Source: Formosa undariae (GTDB lineage: Bacteria > Bacteroidota > Bacteroidia > Flavobacteriales > Flavobacteriaceae). Taken from it: a DNA stretch of 64,000 nt. Under the pieces are notes generated by a model that saw only the letters and a program-made list of their open reading frames with translations, had not been told where the DNA came from and searched no databases. Below are positions 45,553 to 54,611 of this stretch, piece by piece. The stretch lies in the NCBI RefSeq assembly GCF_042427615.1, contig NZ_JBHMEZ010000031.1, positions 1 through 64,000 of the forward strand. The letters run 5' to 3'. The position numbers and the translations under genes were made by a program. Position 1 is the stretch's first letter, and every line of letters begins with the position of its first letter.

Positions 45553-46191
45553 ATGGCATTTGTAGGTAAAAAATTTCCAGATTTAAACGTTGACGCAATG
45601 AATGAAATGGGCGATACTTTTAAAGTAAACGTTCTAGAAGAAGCAGTTAACAACAAGAAAAAAGTAGTTTTATTTTGGTACCCAAAAGATTTCACTTTTG
45701 TATGCCCTACTGAATTACACGCATTTCAAGCTGCTGTTGCAGAATTCGAAAAAAGAAATACAATTGTAATTGGTGCATCTTGCGATACTCCAGAAGTACA
45801 CTTTGCATGGTTAAACACTGCAAAAGATAACGGTGGAATTGAAGGTGTTACTTACCCAATTTTAGCAGATTCTAACAGAAACTTAGCGTCTACTTTAGGA
45901 ATTTTAGATATTTCTAACGAAACGTATAACGAAGAAACAGGAGTAGTACTTGTTGAAGGTGACAACGTAACTTACAGAGCAACTTACATTATTGATGAAG
46001 ACGGTATTGTACAACACGAAAGTATTAACAACATGCCATTAGGTAGAAATGTTAATGAATATTTACGTATTGTAGATGCGTTAACTCACGTACAAAAAAA
46101 TGGTGAAGTTTGTCCAGCAAACTGGGAAGAAGGTAAAGATGCAATGCAAGCCAATGCTAAAGGTACTGCTGCATATTTAGCAAAAAACTAA
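45553..46191 (+). CDS. 2-Cys peroxiredoxin (AhpC/Prx type)
   Basis: The 212-residue thiol peroxidase reduces hydrogen peroxide and organic peroxides. The peroxidatic Cys sits in DFTFVCPTELHAFQ and the resolving Cys near the C-terminus in NGEVCPANWEEGK, so it is a typical 2-Cys enzyme. The start MAFVGKKFPDLNVDAM was chosen because of the promoter at 45509. It is the first gene of an operon with a thioredoxin-like protein, its probable reductant, and a small acidic protein. No ahpF is present. Confidence 0.95.
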   Translation: MAFVGKKFPDLNVDAMNEMGDTFKVNVLEEAVNNKKKVVLFWYPKDFTFVCPTELHAFQAAVAEFEKRNTIVIGASCDTPEVHFAWLNTAKDNGGIEGVTYPILADSNRNLASTLGILDISNETYNEETGVVLVEGDNVTYRATYIIDEDGIVQHESINNMPLGRNVNEYLRIVDALTHVQKNGEVCPANWEEGKDAMQANAKGTAAYLAKN

Positions 46192-46212
46192 GCACTCAAC
46201 ACTCTCAAAATA

Positions 46213-46240
46213 TACCATCCTTTTTCGTTAAAGGATGGTA
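46213..46240 (+). other. intra-operon hairpin between peroxiredoxin and thioredoxin
   Basis: TACCATCCTTT (46213-46223) and its complement (46230-46240) form a perfect 11-bp stem with a TTCGTT loop. No T-run follows, so it may act in partial termination or mRNA processing between the two genes. Confidence 0.6.
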
Positions 46241-46260
46241 ATCTAAAAAAATCATCTGTT

Positions 46261-46569
46261 ATGGTACAAGAATTAGAACAAGACAATTTAAGTGAAATTG
46301 TATCTAGTAATGATACAGTTGTCGTACAGTTTTCTGCAACTTGGTGTGGTAATTGTAGAATTATGAAACCGAAATTTAAAAAATTAGCTACTGAAAACGA
46401 AAATGTTACTTTCGTAATTGCTGATGCTGAAAAATTCGCGGAATCAAGAAAATTAGCAAACGTTGATAACTTGCCTACTTTTGCAACCTTTAAAAAAGGT
46501 GAATTTGTAAATCAAGTACAAACCAATAAGTTTGACGTTTTGAAAGAACTTGTTGACGAAGTAGTGTAA
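46261..46569 (+). CDS. thioredoxin family protein
   Basis: The 102-residue cytoplasmic protein has a thioredoxin fold with the active site FSATWCGNCRIMKPKF, i.e. WCGNC rather than the classical WCGPC, and a cis-Pro loop in NLPTFATFKKG. It probably reduces the peroxiredoxin encoded 69 bp upstream. The altered second active-site residue (Asn for Pro) should shift its redox potential, which is inference. Confidence 0.92.
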   Translation: MVQELEQDNLSEIVSSNDTVVVQFSATWCGNCRIMKPKFKKLATENENVTFVIADAEKFAESRKLANVDNLPTFATFKKGEFVNQVQTNKFDVLKELVDEVV

Positions 46570-46611
46570 AGTTTCCTTTTACGGAAATAAAATAATAACC
46601 ATTAATTTAGT

Positions 46612-46640
46612 TTCTTCCCTTTGGGAAGACGGAAGAAGGG
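46612..46640 (+). promoter_or_regulatory. competing hairpins at the small-protein start
   Basis: CTTCCC (46614-46619) can pair with GGGAAG (46623-46628, TTT loop). The overlapping TTCTTCC (46612-46618) can instead pair with GGAAGAA (46631-46637), immediately before the ATG at 46642. The two are mutually exclusive and could gate translation of the small protein. Confidence 0.35.
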
Positions 46641-46641
46641 A

Positions 46642-46899
46642 ATGAAGTTACCAGTAATTAAACACCTGACTCAATTTATTGAGGAGAACGACGAAGATTT
46701 CGTAAACGAAACAATAGAAACACTTGAAGCTCTAACTGAAGTATCATCATTAAAAGATGAAGAACTAGATGTTATTGGGGAATTAATCTCTAACATGTAC
46801 GGAGCACTTGAGGTAAATACCATGATTAAAAATGGTACCCCACAAAAAGAAGCTTTAAATAGTTTTATGAAACGTGTTTTAGGTTCTATAGACAAATAA
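46642..46899 (+). CDS. small acidic protein of the peroxiredoxin operon
   Basis: From ATG 46642 there are 85 residues (MKLPVIKHLTQFIEENDEDF...MKRVLGSIDK), with no signal peptide, no Cys and a largely helical, acidic composition (NETIETLEALTEVSSLKDEE). I think this is a conserved flavobacterial family without known function, but cannot name it with certainty. It is the third gene after peroxiredoxin and thioredoxin and is closed by a terminator, so it probably serves the same redox unit. A frame from TTG 46621 was rejected. Confidence 0.75.
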   Translation: MKLPVIKHLTQFIEENDEDFVNETIETLEALTEVSSLKDEELDVIGELISNMYGALEVNTMIKNGTPQKEALNSFMKRVLGSIDK

Positions 46900-46920
46900 G
46901 AACAACCTCTTATAAAATTT

Positions 46921-46957
46921 AAAATCCCCTTTTCTCATTTGGAAAAGGGGATTTTTT
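46921..46957 (+). terminator. terminator of the peroxiredoxin operon
   Basis: AAAATCCCCTTTTC (46921-46934) and its complement (46942-46955) form a 14-bp perfect stem with a 7-nt loop, followed by T residues. Confidence 0.95.
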
Positions 46958-46959
46958 TA

Positions 46960-47808
46960 TACCGTAAACTCAGAATATTATAGTGCAAACGGAACCACAA
47001 AAAAATGAATCATTCTCCAAAATTATATTTGATATTTATAGAAAAACACTGAATTTGTAAATGAACCTTCTGAAGCTATTATTACCAAAGGCACTTGTAG
47101 AACATTTTACAATCACGAATCACATTACTAAATAAAGCAAAGGAAAATTGTTTATAGATTATCATCGGGGTTCTCGACAAACTTCGTTTGCTAGTTTCTT
47201 CAGAATATTACTATTCTTTCTAACTAATGCTCGAATATCATTTAAGTGCTCAGTACTTAATTTTTTAACGCATCTTCTAGATTGCATGTAAAATATTAAA
47301 AAACATCTCTTTACACGGTGTTCGAGCGTAGTCGAGAACATAAAAAAGTAGCGTTTTTTCTGCCCCCTCCAGGTTCTGAAAAAACACAACAATTAGGAAT
47401 GAACCCAAAAAAATAAATTGAAAAATTTAAAACGGTCCAAGCCTCCTACTCTCTTTTCATTTCTCAAAAAACATAGACTCTTAAAATGGCTTGCCCTTTA
47501 CTAAGTATTTAGAACAATTCTGCACTAGTCATTTTCTGAAAGGCTAGAAATATTTCCTCGACTTAGATGTTCGAAACCACTAAAATTATGATGGAATCTT
47601 AAATTCTAAGAAGTCAAAACGATCTTAAATTATCATATTACCAATTATTTAACCTTAATATTTAAATTTCTTGTGTTTTTATTTTAATTTTAGAGGAAAC
47701 CAATCGTTGATAATAATAAATTATACTAAAACAAATTTCAATCAATTACACTTATAGCTAAATAGAATATGAAAATTAAATCTTTCAATTTATAAATACG
47801 AACTAGGG
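46960..47808. other. 850-bp intergenic region with palindromic repeat
   Basis: No convincing gene is present. It holds a dispersed palindrome (47320-47339) and a half copy, GGTTCTCGAC, at 47169-47178. A 76-codon minus-strand frame (47162-47392) runs through both, is built partly from repeat DNA and lacks a start signal, so I leave it out. The rest is AT-rich. Confidence 0.55.
47320..47339 (-). repeat. dispersed palindromic intergenic repeat, copy 3
   Basis: GTTCGAGCGTAGTCGAGAAC is the reverse complement of the copy at 6045-6064 apart from one central base. Confidence 0.65.
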
Positions 47809-47816
47809 TATATTTG
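47809..47816 (+). promoter_or_regulatory. -7 box of katG
   Basis: TATATTTG matches TAnnTTTG, 36 bp upstream of the katG ATG at 47853. It excludes the TTG at 47814 as a start. Confidence 0.7.
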
Positions 47817-47852
47817 ATCTATAGCAAATACAAAACATCTAAACTTTCACAT

Positions 47853-50156
47853 ATGGAAAACGATAAAAATTCAAAGCCAACTGGAGACATTAGTCAATGT
47901 CCGCACCATCAACAATTGGAACAGCAACAACAGCAGCAACACAAAGATCAGGCTGATCCTATTTCAGAAGAAAACGATGAGCATTCAAGTAGTCATGGCG
48001 CATCAGCAGGAAAATGTCCTGTCATGCATGGAGGAAACACCTCTAGTAAAGATTCTGTAATGGAATGGTGGCCTAATGCTCTAAATCTTGATATTTTACA
48101 TCAGCATGATACGAAGACAAATCCTCTAGGAGAAGATTTCGATTATCATGAAGAACTTAAAAAATTAGATATAGAGGCCTTAAAAAAGGACATGCATGCT
48201 TTAATGACGGATAGTCAAGATTGGTGGCCTGCAGATTGGGGACATTATGGTGGATTATTTATTCGTTTATCATGGCACTCTGCTGGAACCTACAGAATTT
48301 CTGATGGTCGCGGTGGTGGTGGAACAGGAAACCAACGTTTCGCTCCTTTAAATTCATGGCCAGATAACGTTAGTTTAGATAAAGCGAGAAGATTACTTTG
48401 GCCTATCAAGAAAAAATATGGTAATAAAGTAAGCTGGGCAGATTTAATAGTTCTAGCAGGAACTATTGCCTATGCAGATATGGGATTAAAAACCTACGGA
48501 TTTGCATTCGGACGTCAAGATATTTGGAATCCTGAAACAGATACTTATTGGGGAGCCGAGAAAGAATGGTTGGCACCAAGTGACGAACGTTATAGTAATG
48601 TAGACACGCCTTCAACAATGGAAAATCCTTTAGCAGCCGTGCAAATGGGATTAATATATGTAAATCCAGAAGGTGTAAACGGAAAACAAGATCCGTTAAA
48701 AACTGCAGCTCATATTCGTGAAACGTTTGCACGCATGGCAATGAACGATGAAGAAACTGTGGCTTTAACAGCCGGAGGACATACCGTAGGAAAAACACAC
48801 GGTAATGGAGACGCTAGTATTTTAGGCCCAGAACCCGAAGCTGCAAATGTAGAAGAACAAGGATTAGGTTGGAGCAATCCAACGAAATCTGGAAAAGGTC
48901 GCTATACAGTAACTAGCGGACTTGAAGGCGCATGGACAACGAACCCTACAAAATGGGATGGTGGTTTCTTTGAAATGCTATTCAATCACGAATGGGAATC
49001 TGTTAAAAGTCCTGCCGGAGCTTTGCAATGGGAACCAGTAAGTATTAAAGATGAAGATAAACCTGTAGATGTTGAAGATGCTAGTATCCGTCACAATCCG
49101 ATGATGACTGATGCAGATATGGCTATGAAAATGGATCCTATTTACAAGGAAATCTCATTAAAATTCATGAACGATCAAGAGTATTTCTCAGAAACTTTTG
49201 CGCGTGCTTGGTTTAAATTAACTCATAGAGATATGGGACCAAAAACAAATTATATTGGTACAGACGTACCTCAGGAAGATTTAATTTGGCAAGATCCTAT
49301 TCCAAAAGGAAAAACCGATTATGATGTTGCGGCAGTAAAAAACAAAATAGCAGCTTCAGAATTGTCTATACCTGAAATGGTAAATACAGCTTGGGATAGC
49401 GCACGTACTTTCCGTGGATCTGATAAGCGTGGTGGAGCAAATGGTGCACGTATTCGTTTAGCACCGCAAAAAGATTGGGAAGGAAATGAACCACAACGTT
49501 TAGCCTATGTATTATCTGTGCTAGAACCTATTGCAACTGAATTTGGAATTAGTATTGCTGATACTATTGTTTTGGCGGGTAATGTTGGAGTTGAAAAAGC
49601 AATAAAAGCTGGCGGTTTAAATATTGATGTCCCATTTACTCCAGGACGTGGTGATGCTACAGACGAGATGACTGATGCAGATTCTTTTGCACCGTTAGAA
49701 CCCTTAGCAGATGGATACCGTAATTATACTAAAAAGGAATACGTAGTAAGTCCTGAAGAGTTAATGCTTGATCGTACTCAATTAATGGGCTTAACTGCAC
49801 CAGAAATGACAGTGCTTGTTGGAGGAATGAGAATGTTAGGAACAAACTATTACAATACAAAACATGGTGTGTTCACAGATAAGGTTGGTGCTTTAACTAA
49901 CGATTTCTTTGTAAACCTAACAGATATGGGTAACACATGGAAACCTATCGAAAAAGGTCTTTACGAAATTAGAGATCGTAAAACGGGAGTTGTTAAATGG
50001 ACCGCTACGCGTATGGATTTAGTATTTGGTTCTAATTCTATTTTACGCTCGTATTCTGAAGTGTATGCACAAGACGATAACAAAGAGAAATTTGTAAATC
50101 ACTTTGTAAAAGCATGGAATAAAGTAATGAATGCAGACCGTTTCGATTTAAAATAA
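47853..50156 (+). CDS. katG: catalase-peroxidase
   Basis: KatG is a heme enzyme that breaks down hydrogen peroxide and has peroxidase activity. The 767 residues begin with a Gln/His/Cys-rich leader (QCPHHQQLEQQQQQQHKDQ, SAGKCPVMHGG). The distal heme site IRLSWHSAGTYRISDGRGGG and proximal His site TVALTAGGHTVGKTHG follow in the active N-terminal half. The second, non-heme half shows AWDSARTFRGSDKRGGANGARI and TVLVGGMRMLGTNY. The adduct residues Trp (LSWH), Tyr (LIYVNPEG) and a Met appear to be present. It has its own promoter and terminator, near other peroxide-defence genes. Confidence 0.97.
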   Translation: MENDKNSKPTGDISQCPHHQQLEQQQQQQHKDQADPISEENDEHSSSHGASAGKCPVMHGGNTSSKDSVMEWWPNALNLDILHQHDTKTNPLGEDFDYHEELKKLDIEALKKDMHALMTDSQDWWPADWGHYGGLFIRLSWHSAGTYRISDGRGGGGTGNQRFAPLNSWPDNVSLDKARRLLWPIKKKYGNKVSWADLIVLAGTIAYADMGLKTYGFAFGRQDIWNPETDTYWGAEKEWLAPSDERYSNVDTPSTMENPLAAVQMGLIYVNPEGVNGKQDPLKTAAHIRETFARMAMNDEETVALTAGGHTVGKTHGNGDASILGPEPEAANVEEQGLGWSNPTKSGKGRYTVTSGLEGAWTTNPTKWDGGFFEMLFNHEWESVKSPAGALQWEPVSIKDEDKPVDVEDASIRHNPMMTDADMAMKMDPIYKEISLKFMNDQEYFSETFARAWFKLTHRDMGPKTNYIGTDVPQEDLIWQDPIPKGKTDYDVAAVKNKIAASELSIPEMVNTAWDSARTFRGSDKRGGANGARIRLAPQKDWEGNEPQRLAYVLSVLEPIATEFGISIADTIVLAGNVGVEKAIKAGGLNIDVPFTPGRGDATDEMTDADSFAPLEPLADGYRNYTKKEYVVSPEELMLDRTQLMGLTAPEMTVLVGGMRMLGTNYYNTKHGVFTDKVGALTNDFFVNLTDMGNTWKPIEKGLYEIRDRKTGVVKWTATRMDLVFGSNSILRSYSEVYAQDDNKEKFVNHFVKAWNKVMNADRFDLK

Positions 50157-50183
50157 AATCAGAACACTAGAGCATATTAAAAT

Positions 50184-50219
50184 AATAGCGGCTTCAATTT
50201 ATATTGGAGCCGCTATTTT
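50184..50219 (+). terminator. terminator of katG
   Basis: AATAGCGGCTTCAAT (50184-50198) pairs with ATTGGAGCCGCTATT (50203-50217), with one G-T pair and a 4-nt loop, running into T residues. Confidence 0.9.
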
Positions 50220-50349
50220 AATTGAAAGTTATTTACCTATAGATACTTTATCAGTTTAAACGCTATTTTAACGAGATAGAAATAGTATTAAAGTCCTACA
50301 CGAATAACATACTCAAACACTGAATGCTTCTATACTGTATACTAAAAGA

Positions 50350-50370
50350 GCCTCTTCAAAATGAAGAGAC
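50350..50370 (-). terminator. probable terminator of the fasciclin gene
   Basis: On the minus strand TCTCTTCA (50362-50369) pairs with TGAAGAGG (50351-50358, one G-T pair), followed by CTCTTTTAG. It lies 36 bp downstream of the fasciclin stop. Confidence 0.6.
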
Positions 50371-50405
50371 CCTTAAAGCCAATCTTAATAAATCCCTTAA
50401 ATAAA

Positions 50406-50984
50406 TTAAGATTTCGGCAATAATACAGCATCAATAACATGAATCACACCATTAGATTGATTCACATCTGCAATAGTTACTTGTGCTGAATTCCCGTTTT
50501 CATCTGTTACGTAAACGTCTTTCCCTTTCAACCAAGCAGTAATCATACCACCACTTACCGTTTTAATTTCTGCTTTACCTTTTCCTTTTTTAATCATTTT
50601 TAAAAGATCTGAAGCATTCCACTTACCAGAAACAACATGATATTTTAATAGTGTTTGTAATTGCATTTTGTTTTCAGGCATTAATAAAGTCTCGACCGTT
50701 CCTTTTGGTAATTTAGCAAAAGCGTCATTAGTGGGTGCGAATACAGTAAAAGGTCCTTCACTAGATAATACGTCTACTAATTCTGCGGCTTTAACTGCTG
50801 CTACTAAAGTGGTGTGGTCTTTAGAGTTCACTGCATTTTCAACTATATTTTTACTTGGGTACATTTTAGCACCACCTACCATAACTGTTTTTTCTTTCAT
50901 CATGCTATCTTGAGCAAATACACTTATAGAAGAGAAAATTGCGATAGAAAATAATACGGATTTTAATACATTTAATGTTTTCAT
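50406..50984 (-). CDS. fasciclin (FAS1) domain protein, exported
   Basis: The 192-residue protein has a signal peptide (MKTLNVLKSVLFSIAIFSSISVFAQ) and one FAS1 domain: the H1 motif GPFTVFAPTNDAFAKLP, the YHVVSGK centre, and the H2 motif NGVIHVIDAVLLP. FAS1 domains mediate adhesion or surface-protein contacts. No lipobox or sorting tail is seen, so the protein is likely periplasmic. The Met-rich start of the mature part (DSMMKEKTVMVGGAKM) is notable. It is a single gene. Confidence 0.93.
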   Translation of the reverse strand: MKTLNVLKSVLFSIAIFSSISVFAQDSMMKEKTVMVGGAKMYPSKNIVENAVNSKDHTTLVAAVKAAELVDVLSSEGPFTVFAPTNDAFAKLPKGTVETLLMPENKMQLQTLLKYHVVSGKWNASDLLKMIKKGKGKAEIKTVSGGMITAWLKGKDVYVTDENGNSAQVTIADVNQSNGVIHVIDAVLLPKS

Positions 50985-51213
50985 AATTTGGATGTTTTTA
51001 ATATTTGTTATTTTTATTGTTCACATCCTATTAACGAAATTTAAAGGATGTCGGTTTTTTTAAAATAAACGTTTTAACAATTCATTAACTGAGCAACAGG
51101 AATAAACAACTGATTTTCACATTTTTAAACAGAAAACAAAAAATCAAAAAAAACAAATAGTTTAAGCATCTAATTATTCTTATTTTTAAACTTTAAACCA
51201 AAAAATATCAATT

Positions 51214-51720
51214 ATGGCAACAGTAACCTTAAAAGGAAACGCAATACAAACCTCTGGAGAACTACCTAAAGTAGGGACAAAAGCACCAGATTTCACATTA
51301 ACAACTATTGAATTAGGTGCTAAATCTTTAAAGGATTTCGAAGGATCTAAAGTGATTTTAAATATTTTCCCTAGTGTAGACACAGGAACTTGTGCACAAT
51401 CTGTAAGAGAATTTAATAAAGAAGCTAGTGCTTTAGAAAACACTAAAGTACTTTGTATCTCTCACGATTTACCATTTGCTCAAGCGCGTTTTTGTGGTGC
51501 AGAAGGCTTAGATAATGTTATTTCTTTATCAGATTATAAAGATGGTAGTTTTGGAAAAGCTTACGGAATAAACTTCACTACAGGACCTCTTGAAACTTTA
51601 CTTTCTCGTAGTGTAGTCGTTTTAGACGAAAAAGGAGAAGTTAAATATACAGAACAAGTATCTGAAACTGTAGACGAACCAAATTACAAAGCTGCTTTAG
51701 AAGCTGTAAAAAATGCCTAA
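51214..51720 (+). CDS. tpx: thiol peroxidase
   Basis: Tpx is an atypical 2-Cys peroxiredoxin that prefers alkyl peroxides and is recycled by thioredoxin. The 168 residues show the peroxidatic Cys in PSVDTGTCAQSVREFN and the resolving Cys in LPFAQARFCGAEGLDNV, at the correct length for the family. Its last 8 bases overlap the diacylglycerol kinase gene, so the two are co-transcribed, though no metabolic link is apparent. Confidence 0.97.
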   Translation: MATVTLKGNAIQTSGELPKVGTKAPDFTLTTIELGAKSLKDFEGSKVILNIFPSVDTGTCAQSVREFNKEASALENTKVLCISHDLPFAQARFCGAEGLDNVISLSDYKDGSFGKAYGINFTTGPLETLLSRSVVVLDEKGEVKYTEQVSETVDEPNYKAALEAVKNA

Positions 51721-52081
51721 AAAAGAATCGTTTCTAGTAAATAGAATTAAGAGTGTAGGGTATGCGTTTAAAGGCGCTATCCTACTCTTAAAAACAGAAT
51801 CGAGTATAAAAATCCAGTTTGCAATTGCGCTTTGCGTAACTGTAACTGGATTTTATTACGAGATATCGGCAACAGAATGGATGGCACAAATTTTGGCTAT
51901 CGGAATTATTATGACTGCCGAAGGTTTAAACACAGCTGTAGAGGCCATTGCAGATTTTATACATCCTGAACACCATCCAAAAATTGGTTTTATAAAAGAC
52001 ATCTCTGCTGGAGCCGTTTTTATAGCTGCAATCGCAGCAACCATAGTTGGTTTTATTATTTACTTTCCAAAAGTATTTTAA
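51713..52081 (+). CDS. dgkA: diacylglycerol kinase family protein (DgkA type)
   Basis: The 122-residue inner-membrane protein has three hydrophobic segments and the DgkA signature: GAILLLKTESSIKIQFAIA, ILAIGIIMTAEGLNTAVEAI (with the catalytic Glu and Asn) and IKDISAGAVFIAAIAA. It phosphorylates diacylglycerol or undecaprenol; the Gram-positive type acts on undecaprenol, and I cannot tell which applies here. It overlaps tpx by 8 bp and is followed by a promoter for ftsK. Confidence 0.92.
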   Translation: MPKKESFLVNRIKSVGYAFKGAILLLKTESSIKIQFAIALCVTVTGFYYEISATEWMAQILAIGIIMTAEGLNTAVEAIADFIHPEHHPKIGFIKDISAGAVFIAAIAATIVGFIIYFPKVF

Positions 52082-52115
52082 ATACTATACCTTTAGGATA
52101 ACCGTTAGTAATTTG

Positions 52116-52123
52116 TATTTTTG
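52116..52123 (+). promoter_or_regulatory. -7 box of ftsK
   Basis: TATTTTTG matches TAnnTTTG, 21 bp upstream of the ftsK ATG at 52145. The TTG at 52121 lies within the box and cannot be the start. Confidence 0.65.
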
Positions 52124-52144
52124 CTCAAATTAACAACAGCTTTG

Positions 52145-54610
52145 ATGGCTAAAAAGAAACCCAGAACTAAACAACCTAGTACTCCTAAATTAAAGAAACC
52201 AAGTCTAAAATTAACAAACCAACAAAAGCTTATTTTTGGTAGTTTGTTAATCATCTTTGGTATTATTTTAGGTACCGCATTTCTATCTTATTTCTTTACA
52301 GGAAAAGCCGACCAAAGCATTCTTAATGAATTTACTGCACGCGATGTCGAAGCAAAGAATTGGATAAAAAAACTAGGTGCTTTTCTTAGTGATATTTTTA
52401 TATATCGCGGATTTGGTGTTGCCGCTTTTATTTTTTCCGGACTTTTTATTCGATCTGGAATGCACGTGCTTTTAAATATAAATCATTCTAAATTAAGACA
52501 ACATTGGTTTTGGGGTCTATACCTTATTGTATGGCTATCTGTGTTTTTTGGTTTTTTCGGAGAAAAACATTCCATTCTAGGAGGTACAGTAGGTTACGAA
52601 ACCAACACTTTCTTGCAAGAATACATCGGTATATTAGGTGTCGCGCTATTATTATTTTTCGGACTTATTGTGTATCTAGCTACACGATATAAGATTACAA
52701 TTCACAGTTTTATCGCGCTATTTAAGTCGGCTAAAAAGAATATTTCAGATGAATTAAAATCTGACAAAGAAGAACGCATTGCTTTCGATAACAATTTAAC
52801 AGCCGAGGCAGAAGCTATAAAAGCCGCACACAAGGCAGCCACAAGTACTACAGAGAAGTCCAAACCAACAAAACCGGTTGCTCCTGTAAATCCAAAACCT
52901 ATAGTTCCAGAACCTACACCAGTTATAGAATTCGAACCTATTTCTACCAATACTGTAAAAGATATTCCTACAAGCACTTTTGAAGTTGAAACACCAAAAG
53001 AAGAAACGATTGAAGACACTGCAGAACTAGAGATTGAAACCGTTGAAGAAGAACTTTCTGAAACCGATAATTTATCTAATAAATTAGTCGCAGATTTTGG
53101 TTTGTTCGATCCAACTTTAGAGCTTGGAAAATATCAATTTCCACCATTAGATTTATTAAAAAAATACGATAACGAAGGCATTTCTATCAATCAAGAAGAA
53201 CTTGAGGGTAACAAAAATAGAATTGTAGAGACCTTAAACAATTATAAAATTGGTATTGCGAGTATTAAAGCGACTATTGGACCAACAGTTACATTATATG
53301 AAATTGTACCAGAAGCCGGTGTTCGTATTTCTAAAATTAAAAACTTAGAAGACGATATCGCCTTATCGCTATCAGCATTAGGTATTCGTATTATCGCCCC
53401 TATTCCTGGAAAAGGAACCATTGGTATAGAAGTTCCTAATAAAAATTCTACTATCGTTTCTATGCGATCTGTAATTGCATCTCAGAAATTTCAGAAATCA
53501 GAAATGGAATTGCCTATTGCTTTTGGAAAAACCATTAGTAATGAAACTTTTGTAGTCGATTTGGCTAAAATGCCACACATGCTTATGGCAGGTGCTACTG
53601 GTCAAGGTAAATCTGTTGGACTAAATGCGGTACTTACTTCATTACTATATAAGAAGCACCCAGCCGAGGTTAAATTTGTGTTGGTCGATCCTAAAAAAGT
53701 AGAATTAACGCTATTCAATAAAATAGAGCGTCATTACTTAGCAAAACTTCCTGATGAAGCTGAAGCGATTATTACCGATAATACTAAAGTAATTAATACG
53801 CTTAATTCACTTTGTATCGAAATGGATAATCGTTACGAGATGCTTAAAAATGCATTGTGCCGTAACATTGTAGAGTATAATACGAAATTTAAAGCTCGTA
53901 AATTAAATCCGAACGACGGACATGCCTTTTTACCTTATATTGTTTTAGTTGTCGATGAGTTTGCCGATTTAATTATGACGGCTGGTAAAGAAGTGGAAAC
54001 CCCTGTAGCACGTTTAGCACAATTAGCTCGTGCCATTGGTATTCACTTAATTATAGCCACACAAAGACCATCTGTAAACGTAATTACAGGTATTATTAAA
54101 GCGAATTTCCCTGCTAGAATCGCATTTAGAGTAACAAGTAAAATAGATTCAAGAACTATATTAGATGGCTCTGGAGCAGATCAACTTATTGGTCGCGGAG
54201 ACATGCTTTACACTCAAGGTAACGAATTGGTACGTATACAATGTGCTTTTGTCGACACTCCAGAAGTGGAACGTGTTGTCGATTTTATTGGCGCACAAAA
54301 AGCATATCCAGACGCACATTTACTTCCAGAATATGTTGGTGAAGAAGGTGGCACAAATCTTGATATTGATATCTCCGACCGAGATAAATTATTTAAAGAC
54401 GCTGCCGAAGTTATTATCACAGCACAACAAGGTTCTGCGTCATTATTACAACGTAAATTAAAATTAGGATATAATCGTGCTGGGCGATTAATCGACCAAT
54501 TGGAAGCGGCCGGAATTGTTGGCCCTTTCGAAGGTAGTAAAGCCCGTCAAGTATTAGTTCCCGATTTTGTTGCGTTAGAACAATTATTAGAAAATGAAAA
54601 GAATAACTAG
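52145..54610 (+). CDS. ftsK: DNA translocase FtsK
   Basis: FtsK pumps DNA at the septum and activates XerCD at dif. The 821-residue protein has four N-terminal membrane segments (about 30-190), an acidic/proline linker (about 195-345), a RecA-like motor with AGATGQGKSVGLNAVL (Walker A) and LVVDEFADLIMTAGKEVE (Walker B region), and a C-terminal winged-helix gamma domain (ASLLQRKLKLGYNRAGRLID) that reads KOPS sites. The linker is much shorter than in E. coli. It is followed by lolA-like and lptF/G-like genes in the same direction. Confidence 0.95.
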   Translation: MAKKKPRTKQPSTPKLKKPSLKLTNQQKLIFGSLLIIFGIILGTAFLSYFFTGKADQSILNEFTARDVEAKNWIKKLGAFLSDIFIYRGFGVAAFIFSGLFIRSGMHVLLNINHSKLRQHWFWGLYLIVWLSVFFGFFGEKHSILGGTVGYETNTFLQEYIGILGVALLLFFGLIVYLATRYKITIHSFIALFKSAKKNISDELKSDKEERIAFDNNLTAEAEAIKAAHKAATSTTEKSKPTKPVAPVNPKPIVPEPTPVIEFEPISTNTVKDIPTSTFEVETPKEETIEDTAELEIETVEEELSETDNLSNKLVADFGLFDPTLELGKYQFPPLDLLKKYDNEGISINQEELEGNKNRIVETLNNYKIGIASIKATIGPTVTLYEIVPEAGVRISKIKNLEDDIALSLSALGIRIIAPIPGKGTIGIEVPNKNSTIVSMRSVIASQKFQKSEMELPIAFGKTISNETFVVDLAKMPHMLMAGATGQGKSVGLNAVLTSLLYKKHPAEVKFVLVDPKKVELTLFNKIERHYLAKLPDEAEAIITDNTKVINTLNSLCIEMDNRYEMLKNALCRNIVEYNTKFKARKLNPNDGHAFLPYIVLVVDEFADLIMTAGKEVETPVARLAQLARAIGIHLIIATQRPSVNVITGIIKANFPARIAFRVTSKIDSRTILDGSGADQLIGRGDMLYTQGNELVRIQCAFVDTPEVERVVDFIGAQKAYPDAHLLPEYVGEEGGTNLDIDISDRDKLFKDAAEVIITAQQGSASLLQRKLKLGYNRAGRLIDQLEAAGIVGPFEGSKARQVLVPDFVALEQLLENEKNN

Positions 54611-54611
54611 A

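Noticed and set aside
47162..47392. 76-codon minus-strand frame before katG
   Set aside because: It runs through a dispersed palindrome and a half copy, has no recognisable domain and no promoter.
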